Positions 52,701-60,467 of a stretch of DNA of 64,000 bases are shown piece after piece. Position 1 is the stretch's first letter, and every line of letters begins with the position of its first letter. Location: NCBI RefSeq assembly GCF_004331645.1, contig NZ_SJSK01000007.1, forward strand, positions 87,718 to 151,717, read 5' to 3'. The notes under the pieces were generated by a model. That model had not been told where the DNA came from. It saw only the letters and a list, made by a program, of their open reading frames with translations, and ran no database searches. The translations under genes were made by a program, and so were the position numbers. The DNA comes from Pedobacter frigiditerrae. GTDB taxonomy: Bacteria > Bacteroidota > Bacteroidia > Sphingobacteriales > Sphingobacteriaceae.

Positions 52701-52802
52701 GATAAGTTCTGGAATGGATATGATGTGGAGGCGCCAGTTGGAACTGGAAATACTTACCCACAGGTTAAAGTGTACAATTTTGGTTTAGACGTTAATTTTT
52801 AA
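49800..52802 (+). CDS. SusC/RagA family TonB-dependent outer-membrane transporter (pair 2)
   Basis: A 1000-residue protein with a signal peptide (cleavage near FSFAQ, residue about 29). The carboxypeptidase-regulatory-like domain is at about 33-110 (VTGVVKDEKGEVLPGVGV). The plug has VVGYGTQKKVNLTGAVSVV and SILKDAASASIYGSRAANGV, the SusC signature. The barrel ends in GLDVNF. It is shorter than the pair-1 SusC by 89 residues, mainly in barrel loops. With its SusD partner 4 bases downstream it should import the substrate metabolised by the enzymes encoded after it. Confidence 0.95.
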   Translation: MKLILPRFFRGKWHYLFGLMLICNFSFAQTTTVTGVVKDEKGEVLPGVGVKSKSGNITTVTNGDGKFSIQVSVTKETLTFTFIGYKPLEVETDGKTILNVSLEPDNQKLNEVIVVGYGTQKKVNLTGAVSVVSSKDLTMRPIGQTSAALQGLAPGVTVTQNSGRPGGDAGTIRIRGIGTLNDANPLVLIDNVEGSLNNIDPSIIESVSILKDAASASIYGSRAANGVILVTTKRAKSNQLGVNYNSYVGVQRLTNQPDLVNAADHMIMTNLAYTNTGRAPLFSDAVISNTQNGTNPDLYPNTDWQKEILTGSGVMQNHFVTVNGGGEKVRFLASFGYFDQAGLLEVSNFRRFTFRNNADIRFSDKLSMSLDVQLNNRITKEPGRGSSSVFNQMNRIAPIFAGVFSNGNYGEGSNGNNPIAYSRPEGGLAKTNNPGLLLNATLSYKPLSWLQADLTVAPRYDQIDDDTFVTAIKTYKADGTVAFTSPSLATLDVTNSRSLYNNFRGTLTATKAISNHNFKLLAGASREDYTNNNLTASRTTFIFPDYPVLGTGSSATQLNNGSKSEWALQSVFGRFNYNYKERYLLEVNGRYDGSSRFAQGKRYGFFPSVSAGWRISQEEFFQPLTRVIPELKIRASWGKLGNQNIGTYPAISLIQLGAYSIGNQIFTVGALNDAANNNITWESTEMTDIGFDATIVKNLSLNFDYYKRTTTDILLKLDVPIITGQAPPFQNAGVVENKGWDLGLNYANNAKAFRYAIGITLSDVNNKVIDLKGVNRTGITVSNEGYAMNSLYGFEALGFFQSDAEVAASPVQFGAVKAGDIKYKDQNGDNKITDLDNVIIGSTIPKYTYSANINLGYKNLDLGLFFQGVGKANGYLYEQSVMPFFNGGTVQEMHKDNWTPQNTGAAFPRLAFGESNNEKTSSFWVKDASYLRLKNIQLGYKFSTDLTKKLGLKSLRVFANASNLFTFDKFWNGYDVEAPVGTGNTYPQVKVYNFGLDVNF

Positions 52803-52806
52803 GATC

Positions 52807-54501
52807 ATGATAAATAAAAAAATAATTGCAGCTTTTATTGGGTGTGTATTCATCGCCCTTATAGCTGGTTGCAAGGGAGAATACCTCGAAAAAATACCCT
52901 CAAACCCTTCATCAGCAACTTTTTATTCAAACCAGGATGAATTGCAGATTGGTCTGTTGGGGTGTTATTCCCAATTAAATTACCAGGAGCAGAATTATGG
53001 GCTTGGAAACCTCCGTGTGCCATGGCATGTGTTTATTGATGCAACTACAGATATCTGTTGGGATCGTACCAATGGAGCGCTCCAAGATATTGGAAAAGGA
53101 ACCATTGATGCCAATAACGGAGTGGTGCTTGTAAAATTTAGGGAAACCTATAAAGGCATAGCTCGATGTAATTTCCTTTTGGATAACATTAGCAAATTAA
53201 AGGATAAGGTTTCTGCAACGGTTTATAATCAATCTATTGCAGAGGCACGATTTATTAGGGCCTTAAATTATAGTTATTTGCTTACCCTTTTCGGTGGAGT
53301 GCCGTTGGTAACTACAACGTTAACCATTAATGATTCGCAGGTGCCTAAAAGCACTAAGGCAGAAATTGCCGATTTCATCATTGCTGAAATGGATGCGGCG
53401 GCTAAAGATTTGCCCCTTAATCAGGCCATCATTAACGATGGTCGTGCAACCAAGGGGGCGGCGCTAGCCATTAAGGCAAGAACTGCATTGTACAATGAAA
53501 AATGGGACGTTGCCGCACAGGCTGCCAAAGCAGTAATGGATTTAAACAAATATGCATTGCACACCAATTATGCTGACTTGTTTAAATATGCAGGTGAATC
53601 ATCTAAGGAAATTATTCTTTCGCTTCAGTATGCGAAAAATGTAAATACACATACTACACCTCGTTATTTGCTGCCAAGGCTTCCGGGTGGTGTTTGCGAT
53701 AAAGTACCTTTTCAAAGCTTTATAGACTCTTATGAGTGTACAGACGGGTTATCTATAGATAAATCTCCTTTGTTTAACCCGCTAAAGCCATTTTTAAACC
53801 GAGATCCTCGCCTGTCATTTACCTGCGGCGTTCCGGGTGATAGGTTATTTGGTTACCAGTTTGAAACACATAAAGACAGTTTGCTCATTTGGAATTACAA
53901 TGTTACCCCGGCAGTTCGTATTGCCAATACTGAAGCAACACATGCTTTTGCATCATTTACAGGTTATGTTTTCCGTAAGTATTGTGATGAGACAGATAAG
54001 GCAGATGTGCAAAACTCAGAAATGAATATCATTCTTATTCGTTATGCAGAAGTACTTTTAACTTATGCCGAGGCAAAAATAGAAGCCAATCAAATTGATC
54101 AATCAGTTTACGATGCCATTAATTTAGTACGCAGAAGGGCAACGGTTAACATGCCTGCCATTACAACGGGTAAAAGTCAAGCTGAGTTGCGTTCTATTGT
54201 CCGTAAAGAACGCAAGTATGAATTTGCAATGGAAGGTTTACGTTTGGCAGATATCCGCAGATGGAAAATTGCCGAGCAAGTGATGGTTGGAAATGCTTAC
54301 GGTAGAATTCCGAAAGGTTTATTGGCTAATGCACCAGTAGTAGATGCAAATGGAACACCAAGTTATACCAATGTTACCAATCGTACCGATATGCGTGTGA
54401 TCGAGGTGAAGCTATTTAATAAAGAGCGTGATTACTTGTGGCCATTCCCGGCAATTGAGGTGTTGACGAATAAAAAACTTGTCCAAAACCCTAATTATTA
54501 A
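52807..54501 (+). CDS. SusD/RagB family outer-membrane lipoprotein (pair 2)
   Basis: A 564-residue lipoprotein with lipobox LIAGC (Cys at about residue 22). TPR-like helices (AEARFIRALNYSYLLTLFGG, ALAIKARTALYNEKWDVAAQ) and the RagB/SusD C-terminal region (IRYAEVLLTYAEAKIEANQI, RKERKYEFAMEGLRLADIRR) identify the family. It caps the pair-2 SusC barrel. A 14-bp AT-rich stem-loop follows its stop, so the SusC/SusD unit probably ends here. Confidence 0.95.
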   Translation: MINKKIIAAFIGCVFIALIAGCKGEYLEKIPSNPSSATFYSNQDELQIGLLGCYSQLNYQEQNYGLGNLRVPWHVFIDATTDICWDRTNGALQDIGKGTIDANNGVVLVKFRETYKGIARCNFLLDNISKLKDKVSATVYNQSIAEARFIRALNYSYLLTLFGGVPLVTTTLTINDSQVPKSTKAEIADFIIAEMDAAAKDLPLNQAIINDGRATKGAALAIKARTALYNEKWDVAAQAAKAVMDLNKYALHTNYADLFKYAGESSKEIILSLQYAKNVNTHTTPRYLLPRLPGGVCDKVPFQSFIDSYECTDGLSIDKSPLFNPLKPFLNRDPRLSFTCGVPGDRLFGYQFETHKDSLLIWNYNVTPAVRIANTEATHAFASFTGYVFRKYCDETDKADVQNSEMNIILIRYAEVLLTYAEAKIEANQIDQSVYDAINLVRRRATVNMPAITTGKSQAELRSIVRKERKYEFAMEGLRLADIRRWKIAEQVMVGNAYGRIPKGLLANAPVVDANGTPSYTNVTNRTDMRVIEVKLFNKERDYLWPFPAIEVLTNKKLVQNPNY

Positions 54502-54507
54502 GAGTCT

Positions 54508-54544
54508 TGAAATAAAAGGAATAATTATTTTTCCTTTTATTTCA
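54508..54544 (+). terminator. AT-rich stem-loop after SusD (pair 2)
   Basis: TGAAATAAAAGGAA (54508-54521) pairs perfectly with TTCCTTTTATTTCA (54531-54544) around a 9-base loop. It follows the SusD stop by 6 bases. It is AT-rich, so strength is uncertain, but it could work in both directions. Confidence 0.65.
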
Positions 54545-54571
54545 TTTCCTTTCAAATAGCTTAAAATTTGT

Positions 54572-54579
54572 TAATTTTG
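54572..54579 (+). promoter_or_regulatory. Candidate -7 element of the MFS gene
   Basis: TAATTTTG matches the Bacteroidota -7 consensus TAnnTTTG and lies 22 bases before the MFS start, after the stem-loop. No good -33 TTTG is present at the usual distance. Confidence 0.35.
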
Positions 54580-54601
54580 ATATAACCACTTATAAAATTA
54601 A

Positions 54602-55849
54602 ATGTCTTCATCCTTTAAGCCCGAAAACCGTCGTTGGTTAATCATAGCCGTTATATTTATTGCCATTGTGTTCAATTATTTTGATAGGCAGATTGTTTCG
54701 ATCTTAAAACCGACCTTAAAAGACGTTTACAAAATAGACGACAGGGGTTATGCCTATATCATTAACATCTTTACCTTTTGTTATGCCATCATGTACCCAG
54801 TTTCGGGTTGGTTGGTAGATAAATATGGGGCAAAAAAGGTAATGTTCTTTGGCGTAATAGGCTGGTCGCTGGCTAGTTTGGGCGGTGGTTTTGCTCGTAC
54901 AGTTGGGCAATTCTCCTTTTTTAGGGGGATGCTTGGTTTAGCCGAGCCTACCAATTTTCCGGCGCAGCTAAGGGTGGTTACGGTTTGGTTTCCAGGTAAG
55001 TTAAGGGCAACTGCAAATAGCTTATGTGTTGCTGGGAGTTCTATTGGTGCCATTATATCGGTTCCCTTGGTTACCTTCCTCGAAATCAACTTCGGTTGGC
55101 AAATGGTATTTATTGTTGCTGGTACAATGGGATTGGTAATTGCCTTGTTATGGATCTTGGTTTACCGCGATCCGCCCGCACACATACTTCAGGAGGCAAC
55201 TGGAAATGATACCGCAGTAGAAAAGGAAGGGTTTAAATGGGGGCAATTATGGGCCACCAAAAGTTTATGGGGCATTTTGCTGATCAGGTTTGTAACCGAT
55301 CCAGTTTGGTATTTCTGTTTAATGTGGCTTCCAGGTTACTTGCGTGAATCGTCTGGACTGTCGAAAATAGAGGTGGGTCAATATGGATGGATACCGTTTT
55401 TAGTAGCCGATATAGGCGCCATTGGCACCGCTGCTTGGTCTGATTATTTGGTGCGTAAAGGTCGCAAGCCTTTAAATGCCCGTAAAATCATGCTCAGCTG
55501 TGTAGCGTGTCTTTCTCCACTTTGTGTGTTAACACCTTACTTGCCTTCTGCATTTTCAACCATCCTTATTTTTAGTGTAGTAGCAATAGCTTGTTTAAGT
55601 TGGTTATTTACCATTAGTGTAGTGGTTGCAGAATCTTTCCCAAGTAAAAATGTAGCCAGTGTTTTAGGTATTGCAGGAGGCTGTGGTGCTTTGGGTGCTG
55701 TGATTTTCAACTATTTCGTGGGCGAGATGATGGGTACAGTAGGTGCCGAGAAAATATTTTTGGTCATGGCATTCCTGCATCCTATTGGCGTACTTATTTT
55801 ATGGACAATGATTAAACCCGAAAAACCAAAGTTAAATACAGCAATTTAA
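54602..55849 (+). CDS. MFS sugar-acid type transporter (ACS/ExuT-like)
   Basis: A 415-residue inner-membrane carrier with about 12 transmembrane helices. The loop after helix 2 carries SGWLVDKYGAKKVM, the MFS motif; the N-terminus has FNYFDRQIVSILKPTLK, typical of the anion:cation symporter group that takes up hexuronates, sugar acids and similar anions. Its substrate is presumably the product released from whatever SusC/SusD imports. It lies between the SusD stem-loop and a palindrome-rich spacer and is followed by catabolic genes on the same strand. Confidence 0.9.
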   Translation: MSSSFKPENRRWLIIAVIFIAIVFNYFDRQIVSILKPTLKDVYKIDDRGYAYIINIFTFCYAIMYPVSGWLVDKYGAKKVMFFGVIGWSLASLGGGFARTVGQFSFFRGMLGLAEPTNFPAQLRVVTVWFPGKLRATANSLCVAGSSIGAIISVPLVTFLEINFGWQMVFIVAGTMGLVIALLWILVYRDPPAHILQEATGNDTAVEKEGFKWGQLWATKSLWGILLIRFVTDPVWYFCLMWLPGYLRESSGLSKIEVGQYGWIPFLVADIGAIGTAAWSDYLVRKGRKPLNARKIMLSCVACLSPLCVLTPYLPSAFSTILIFSVVAIACLSWLFTISVVVAESFPSKNVASVLGIAGGCGALGAVIFNYFVGEMMGTVGAEKIFLVMAFLHPIGVLILWTMIKPEKPKLNTAI

Positions 55850-55858
55850 CAATTAACC

Positions 55859-56028
55859 TCCCGATAGCTATCGGGATAAAACAATTAACCAATTAAACGA
55901 TTAACCAATTAACCAATTAACCAATTAAGCGATTAACCAATTAAGCGATTAACCAATTAACCAATTAAACGATTAACCACCTTAACAACTCAACAATTAA
56001 CCAGTTAACCTCCCGATAGCTATCGGGA
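55859..56028. repeat. AATTAACC repeat array between two identical palindromes
   Basis: The 18-base palindrome TCCCGATAGCTATCGGGA occurs at 55859-55876 and again at 56011-56028. About a dozen degenerate AATTAACC/AATTAAACG units fill the interval between them. No gene fits. The palindromes may serve as terminator or boundary elements in both directions. Confidence 0.85.
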
Positions 56029-56063
56029 TCAAACAGTTAACCAATTAACCAGTAAACAATACA

Positions 56064-57452
56064 ATGAAAACAATAATAGAACCCGCAAAAGAACTTCCAA
56101 TTAGAGCAAGTGTAGATGTATTAGTGGTTGGTGGCGGTCCGTCTGGACTAATTGCCGCTCAAGCTGCAGCGGAAGATGGACTAAATGTAACCTTAATTGA
56201 CAGTAGGAGTTTTGTGGGTGGAAATTTAACCATAGGCTTGCCTATCCTTGGTTTTTTAGGACAAAAAGGAAACCAGATCATTAAAGGTTTGCCACAGAAG
56301 TTTATAGATAAGTTAAAAGAAAGAAATGCGGCAAGTGAACATCGACCTTGTCCTTTGCACATGAGCTTAACCTTGGTAGAACAAGAGGCGGTAAAAACAG
56401 TAGGACTAGAGATGCTGAATGAAGCAGGGGTAAATGTACTACTTTATGTGTTTTTTGCAGGCGTGGTCATGGAGGGTGATGTAATTAAAGGCGTAATTAT
56501 AGAAAGTAAATCGGGTAGGGAAGTGATTTTGGCAAAAACGGTAATTGATTGTACTGGAGATGGCGACGTAGCTTTTAGGGCAGGAGTGGAGTGTGAATAT
56601 GGAAATGATAAAGGGGGTGTACAACCACCTACCTTAATGTTCTGTTTGGGCGGTGTAGATACTGAAAAATTACGTACAAGCATAGCTGAAGAGCCACGTA
56701 CTTATTTAACTGATTTTATTCCAGCAGAATATTTTGGACAAAATAACCAGTTTATTGTGGTTGGAATGAGGAGTTTGATGGAGAAAGCTCGAGAAGATGG
56801 CTTTGAATTACCAGTAGAAAGAACAATTATCATTACTGGTTTACGTGAAGGAGAGGTATGGATTAACATGACCAGGGTTAATGGCGTAAACGGAACAGAT
56901 CCGGGAAGTTTAACCTTTGGTGAGATAGAGGGAAGAAGGCAAATAGAAGATATTCAGCGTTATTTAATTGAGTACGTGCCAGGTTTCGCACAAGCTTATT
57001 TTACAAAGATGGCCCCGTTTATTGGAATTAGGGAAACCAGGCGAATTGTAGGTAAGTATGTTTTAACAGCTGATGATATTTTGGGCTGTAAAAGATTTGA
57101 AGATTCAATCGCAGTAGCGAGTTATCCGCTTGATATTCATCATCCAGAAGGTGGGGGTTGTACCTTAACATGGTGTGGAGATAGTTATGATATTCCTTAT
57201 CGTTCGCTCCTTCCAGAAAAAATAGAAAACTTGATTGTTGCTGGAAGATGCATCTCCACGACACATGAAGCCATGTCGGCCATAAGGGTAATGGCGCCAT
57301 GTATGGCCATGGGCGAAGCAGCAGGTAGGGCAGCTAAGATGGCCGTTCGTGAAAATATTTACCCCTCTGCATTAAACGTAGGTAAACTACGTGAAGAGTT
57401 AACAGCCAAAGGTGCTTATTTAAATCCAACACAAATTACAGAAACAGTATAG
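56064..57452 (+). CDS. FAD-dependent oxidoreductase
   Basis: A 462-residue protein of the FAD_oxidored type. The Rossmann dinucleotide-binding motif is at the N-terminus (VLVVGGGPSGLIAAQAAAED, about residues 19-38) and TVIDCTGDGDVAFRAG at about 158. The C-terminal FAD contact is LIVAGRCISTTHEAMSAIRV, then MGEAAGRAA. There is no signal peptide, so it is cytoplasmic. It may oxidise a hydroxyl group of the imported sugar or polyol. It ends 2 bases before the Tat-exported hydrolase gene, so the two are co-transcribed. Confidence 0.88.
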   Translation: MKTIIEPAKELPIRASVDVLVVGGGPSGLIAAQAAAEDGLNVTLIDSRSFVGGNLTIGLPILGFLGQKGNQIIKGLPQKFIDKLKERNAASEHRPCPLHMSLTLVEQEAVKTVGLEMLNEAGVNVLLYVFFAGVVMEGDVIKGVIIESKSGREVILAKTVIDCTGDGDVAFRAGVECEYGNDKGGVQPPTLMFCLGGVDTEKLRTSIAEEPRTYLTDFIPAEYFGQNNQFIVVGMRSLMEKAREDGFELPVERTIIITGLREGEVWINMTRVNGVNGTDPGSLTFGEIEGRRQIEDIQRYLIEYVPGFAQAYFTKMAPFIGIRETRRIVGKYVLTADDILGCKRFEDSIAVASYPLDIHHPEGGGCTLTWCGDSYDIPYRSLLPEKIENLIVAGRCISTTHEAMSAIRVMAPCMAMGEAAGRAAKMAVRENIYPSALNVGKLREELTAKGAYLNPTQITETV

Positions 57453-57454
57453 TT

Positions 57455-58387
57455 ATGAATAAATCAGGTTTTTCTCGTAGAACTTTTTTAAAAGGCGCTG
57501 GCGTAATGGCTGCTTTACCCTTATTGCCTGAGGTGGCAATGGCCAATGAATTCGAATTTAATGAAAGAGCAGAAAGTACAACTAAAGTACTTACCTGTAA
57601 CATTAGGGTAGCTTTACCGGAAGATGAAACAGCAGGTGTTGGTTGGGAAAAGCGTAAAAAGCTGTGTATAGAAGTTATCAAAAAACAACAGCCAGATATT
57701 ATCGCTATGCAAGAGGTTTTACGAGTGCAAAATGATGATTTGAAAAAAGCCTTGCCTAACTATTTCTCCTTTGGTTTTGAAGGGCCAGAAATGGATAAAT
57801 TTAAAGAGGGTTACCACGGCATTGCCAAAAACCCCATTTTCTTTTCACTCAAAAGATATGAGCTTATTGCGGCAGGCGGATATTGGCTTTCTGAAACTCC
57901 CCTGATTGCTGCAAGTGTGTCTTGGGATACAGCAAGGGCAAGAAATGCAAGTTGGGTAAGGTTAAAAGATAAAAAAACTGGTCAAGAATTAAGGGTGGTA
58001 AACCTGCATTTAGATCATAAAAGTCAACCTGCAAGGGAAAAACAAGTAGAGATTGTTTTAAACGATGCAGCGCAATACTTGCCAGATTTGCATCAGATTT
58101 TTGCGGGAGATTTTAATGTTTCCTCTAAAAATAAGGTTTATGACATGGTGGTAGCTAAAGGCTGGTCTGATACTTTTAAAGCTATTCCATCAAACATTGA
58201 ATCGGCAACGACACATGAGTTTTTAGGAGAGAAAGATCCGAAAAAAGACATCCGCACCAAAATAGATTTCATCTTTACCAAAGGAAAGTTTAAGGTGTTG
58301 GAATCTAATATTATAAGGGATAATGATAATGGGTTTTATCCGAGCGACCATTATTTTGTTTCGGCAGTAATAGAAGTTTCAGCCTAG
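57455..58387 (+). CDS. Tat-exported endonuclease/exonuclease/phosphatase-fold hydrolase
   Basis: A 310-residue protein starting with a twin-arginine signal (SRRTFLKGAG, residues 7-16, then an Ala/Leu-rich stretch). The catalytic pattern of the family is complete: CNIR (Asn), QEV (Glu), NLHLDHKS (His), GDFNVSS (Asp-Asn), KIDFIF (Asp) and PSDHYF (Asp-His). Members cleave phosphodiesters or phosphomonoesters, including sphingomyelin and inositol phosphates, or DNA; the substrate cannot be named here. Its export and place in the locus suggest release of phosphate from the imported substrate. A hairpin sits at its 3' end. Confidence 0.9.
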   Translation: MNKSGFSRRTFLKGAGVMAALPLLPEVAMANEFEFNERAESTTKVLTCNIRVALPEDETAGVGWEKRKKLCIEVIKKQQPDIIAMQEVLRVQNDDLKKALPNYFSFGFEGPEMDKFKEGYHGIAKNPIFFSLKRYELIAAGGYWLSETPLIAASVSWDTARARNASWVRLKDKKTGQELRVVNLHLDHKSQPAREKQVEIVLNDAAQYLPDLHQIFAGDFNVSSKNKVYDMVVAKGWSDTFKAIPSNIESATTHEFLGEKDPKKDIRTKIDFIFTKGKFKVLESNIIRDNDNGFYPSDHYFVSAVIEVSA

Positions 58388-58399
58388 TTTTTAGGCTGA
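58379..58399. terminator. Hairpin shared by the convergent hydrolase and DeoR genes
   Basis: TCAGCCTA (58379-58386) and TAGGCTGA (58392-58399) are perfect complements around the loop GTTTT. The hairpin covers both stop codons, which lie 3 bases apart. It has no strong T run, so bidirectional termination is possible but not certain. Confidence 0.4.
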
Positions 58400-59155
58400 G
58401 ATTACTTTGATCCCTCGTTCTTTCATTGCCCTAACAGTTGCTTCGGCAACCTTATCGTCGGTAATGATGTAGTGAACTTGATCCAGTCCGCAAATCCTGC
58501 CCAAGCCTCGTCTGTCGAATTTAGTGCTATCTGCTAATAAAACAACGGTTTGGGCAGTTTCAATCATTTTTTGGTTAAGGGATGCTTCTGCTAGGTTAGA
58601 TATAGATACGCCGAAATCTAAATCTATTCCATCTACACCAATGAATAAGATATCGCAAGATATTTCCTCTAAAATTCTTAAGGCGTGCGATCCTGCAACA
58701 GATGATGAGTTCTTTCTGATCATTCCTCCAAGCAACAACACGTCCATATTGGGGCGGTCACTTAGTTCTAACCCAACTTTTACGGCTGGTGTAATTACGG
58801 TTAAGTTTTTGGTAGTGTGTAAAGCTTTTGCAAATTCGTAGGCAGTGGTGCCTGAGCCAATCATGATAGAATCTGTGTTTCCCACCAATGCCAAGGCTGC
58901 TTTTGCAATTCTCATTTTTTCATCAGAATTGATAAATTCCTTTTCGTTAATTGGTCTATCGATAGCATAAGGATTGTTGATAGAACCGCCCCCACGAGTA
59001 CGGAACAAAAGATTTTTATCTTCTAGGATTTTCAAGTCTTTTCTGATCGTTACACCAGAAACCTGCATTTCTTCTATGAGTTCAAGGATGTTGATTTTTC
59101 CTTCTTGTTTTAGTTTTTTTAAGATAAACTGATGTCTGTCGGTTATGTTCTTCAT
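58391..59155 (-). CDS. DeoR/GlpR-family transcription regulator
   Basis: A 254-residue repressor. The DeoR-type winged helix is at about residues 6-60 (HQFILKKLKQEGKINILELI, VSGVTIRKDLKILEDKNLLF, RTRGGGS). The sugar-phosphate sensor domain follows, with GSGTTAYEFAKAL and the C-terminal DSTKFDRRGLGRI block. DeoR regulators usually release DNA upon binding a phosphorylated intermediate, here probably the product of one of the FGGY kinases. It is divergent from the dehydrogenase-kinase operon (332 bases apart) and so probably controls that operon and itself. Confidence 0.92.
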   Translation of the reverse strand: MKNITDRHQFILKKLKQEGKINILELIEEMQVSGVTIRKDLKILEDKNLLFRTRGGGSINNPYAIDRPINEKEFINSDEKMRIAKAALALVGNTDSIMIGSGTTAYEFAKALHTTKNLTVITPAVKVGLELSDRPNMDVLLLGGMIRKNSSSVAGSHALRILEEISCDILFIGVDGIDLDFGVSISNLAEASLNQKMIETAQTVVLLADSTKFDRRGLGRICGLDQVHYIITDDKVAEATVRAMKERGIKVISA

Positions 59156-59487
59156 GTATCCCTTAAGCTAAGCATGCGTTTAAAATCAAAGTTAATTTTT
59201 TAAAATGAATTCTACTTATTTAAGTGTAAGGAAATTAAAATAGTTGAGTTTTTGTACTGAGGGTATAGTTAAGCCATTAAAATTAAAAGTATGGGTAGTT
59301 AAATAAGCAGTTTTCTTGATATTATTTTGTATTAAATTAAAGTAATTTTAATATTTTTAAATATAATTTAATTAAATTTACAACATTAAGAAATAATATA
59401 TAACATAATGAAATAAAATTCATTGTTTATTTCTGATAAATTTAATGAGCCATAAATAGATTTTTAATATAAAAACGCCATAATAGA
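59156..59487. promoter_or_regulatory. Divergent control region with candidate DeoR promoter and AT palindrome
   Basis: On the minus strand TAACTTTG (59187-59194) matches the -7 consensus and lies 32 bases ahead of the DeoR start; no good -33 was found. A 14-base palindrome AATTTAATTAAATT (59365-59378) lies between the two genes and is a possible operator, though such AT-rich sequence can arise by chance. Confidence 0.4.
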
Positions 59488-60465
59488 ATGAGGATATTAA
59501 TTACAGCGCCATATCATGTGCAGGGACAGCAGGAATTACAAAAAACTTTTGGTGAAGTGGTTTATAAAGAATGGAAAGGAAATGAAAGGGCATTTAATGA
59601 ACAAGAGTTAATTGACCTTTTAAGGGAGACAAAAGCAGATGCCTTAATTACCGAGCATGATGAAGTGTCGGGAAAAGTTATTGATCATTTTCCTCATTTA
59701 AAGTTTATTGGCGTTTGTAGGGGCACACCTTCAAACGTTGATTTAGAGGCCGCCAAACGATACGGCATACCCGTTTTTCATACCCCAGCAAGAAATGCAC
59801 AGGCGGTTGCAGAGTTATTTATTGCTAACGTGATTAACTTGATGCGCAATACCATACCAAGTTGGCAATGGCTAACTGGCGAAAACTGGGAAGCAGGCGA
59901 ACATACGTCTTATTTGCAGTTTAAAGGCAGTGAATTAGCCGGGAAAACAATTGGTATGGTAGGTTTTGGGGCAGTGGGAAGGAGGATTGCCGAAATGGTT
60001 AAATGTTTCCCCTGCGACATTAAATTTTACGATCCTTTTGTAGAAGATTCAGTTGAATATAAAAAAACCTCATTGATAGATATTTTTGAAAGTAGCGATA
60101 TTGTTTCTGTTCATTTGCCCGTAAATAAAGAAACAATTGGTATGATTGATCAATCTTTAATTTCGAGAATGAAACCGACTTCAATTTTTGTAAATACAGC
60201 TAGGGCAAGCGTGGTTAATCGTGATGATTTATTATTTGCTATTGAGAATTTGAGGATAAGAGGGGCTATTTTAGATGTTTTTGATCATGAGCCACCAGAT
60301 GAAAAAGATTATCGGTTAATCCATCACCCTAATGTGTTGGCAACACCACATACCGCTGGGGCAACCCATGAGGTAGAAGATCACCATGTGAACATTTTAA
60401 ATAAAAAATTATTAGCGTGGTATGCTACAAGTAAAATAAGCAACAATCAACAAGCAACAGTATAA
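59488..60465 (+). CDS. D-isomer-specific 2-hydroxyacid dehydrogenase
   Basis: A 325-residue NAD(P)-dependent enzyme. The nucleotide-binding motif GMVGFGAVG is at 156-164, and the catalytic triad is visible as R239 (NTARA), E268 (DHEPPD) and H288 (TPHTAGAT). It converts a 2-hydroxyacid to a 2-oxoacid, or the reverse. Candidate substrates are an aldonate or glycerate-type acid arising in the pathway. It is the first gene of the operon with both FGGY kinases (gap of 2 bases to the first). Confidence 0.9.
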   Translation: MRILITAPYHVQGQQELQKTFGEVVYKEWKGNERAFNEQELIDLLRETKADALITEHDEVSGKVIDHFPHLKFIGVCRGTPSNVDLEAAKRYGIPVFHTPARNAQAVAELFIANVINLMRNTIPSWQWLTGENWEAGEHTSYLQFKGSELAGKTIGMVGFGAVGRRIAEMVKCFPCDIKFYDPFVEDSVEYKKTSLIDIFESSDIVSVHLPVNKETIGMIDQSLISRMKPTSIFVNTARASVVNRDDLLFAIENLRIRGAILDVFDHEPPDEKDYRLIHHPNVLATPHTAGATHEVEDHHVNILNKKLLAWYATSKISNNQQATV

Positions 60466-60467
60466 AG

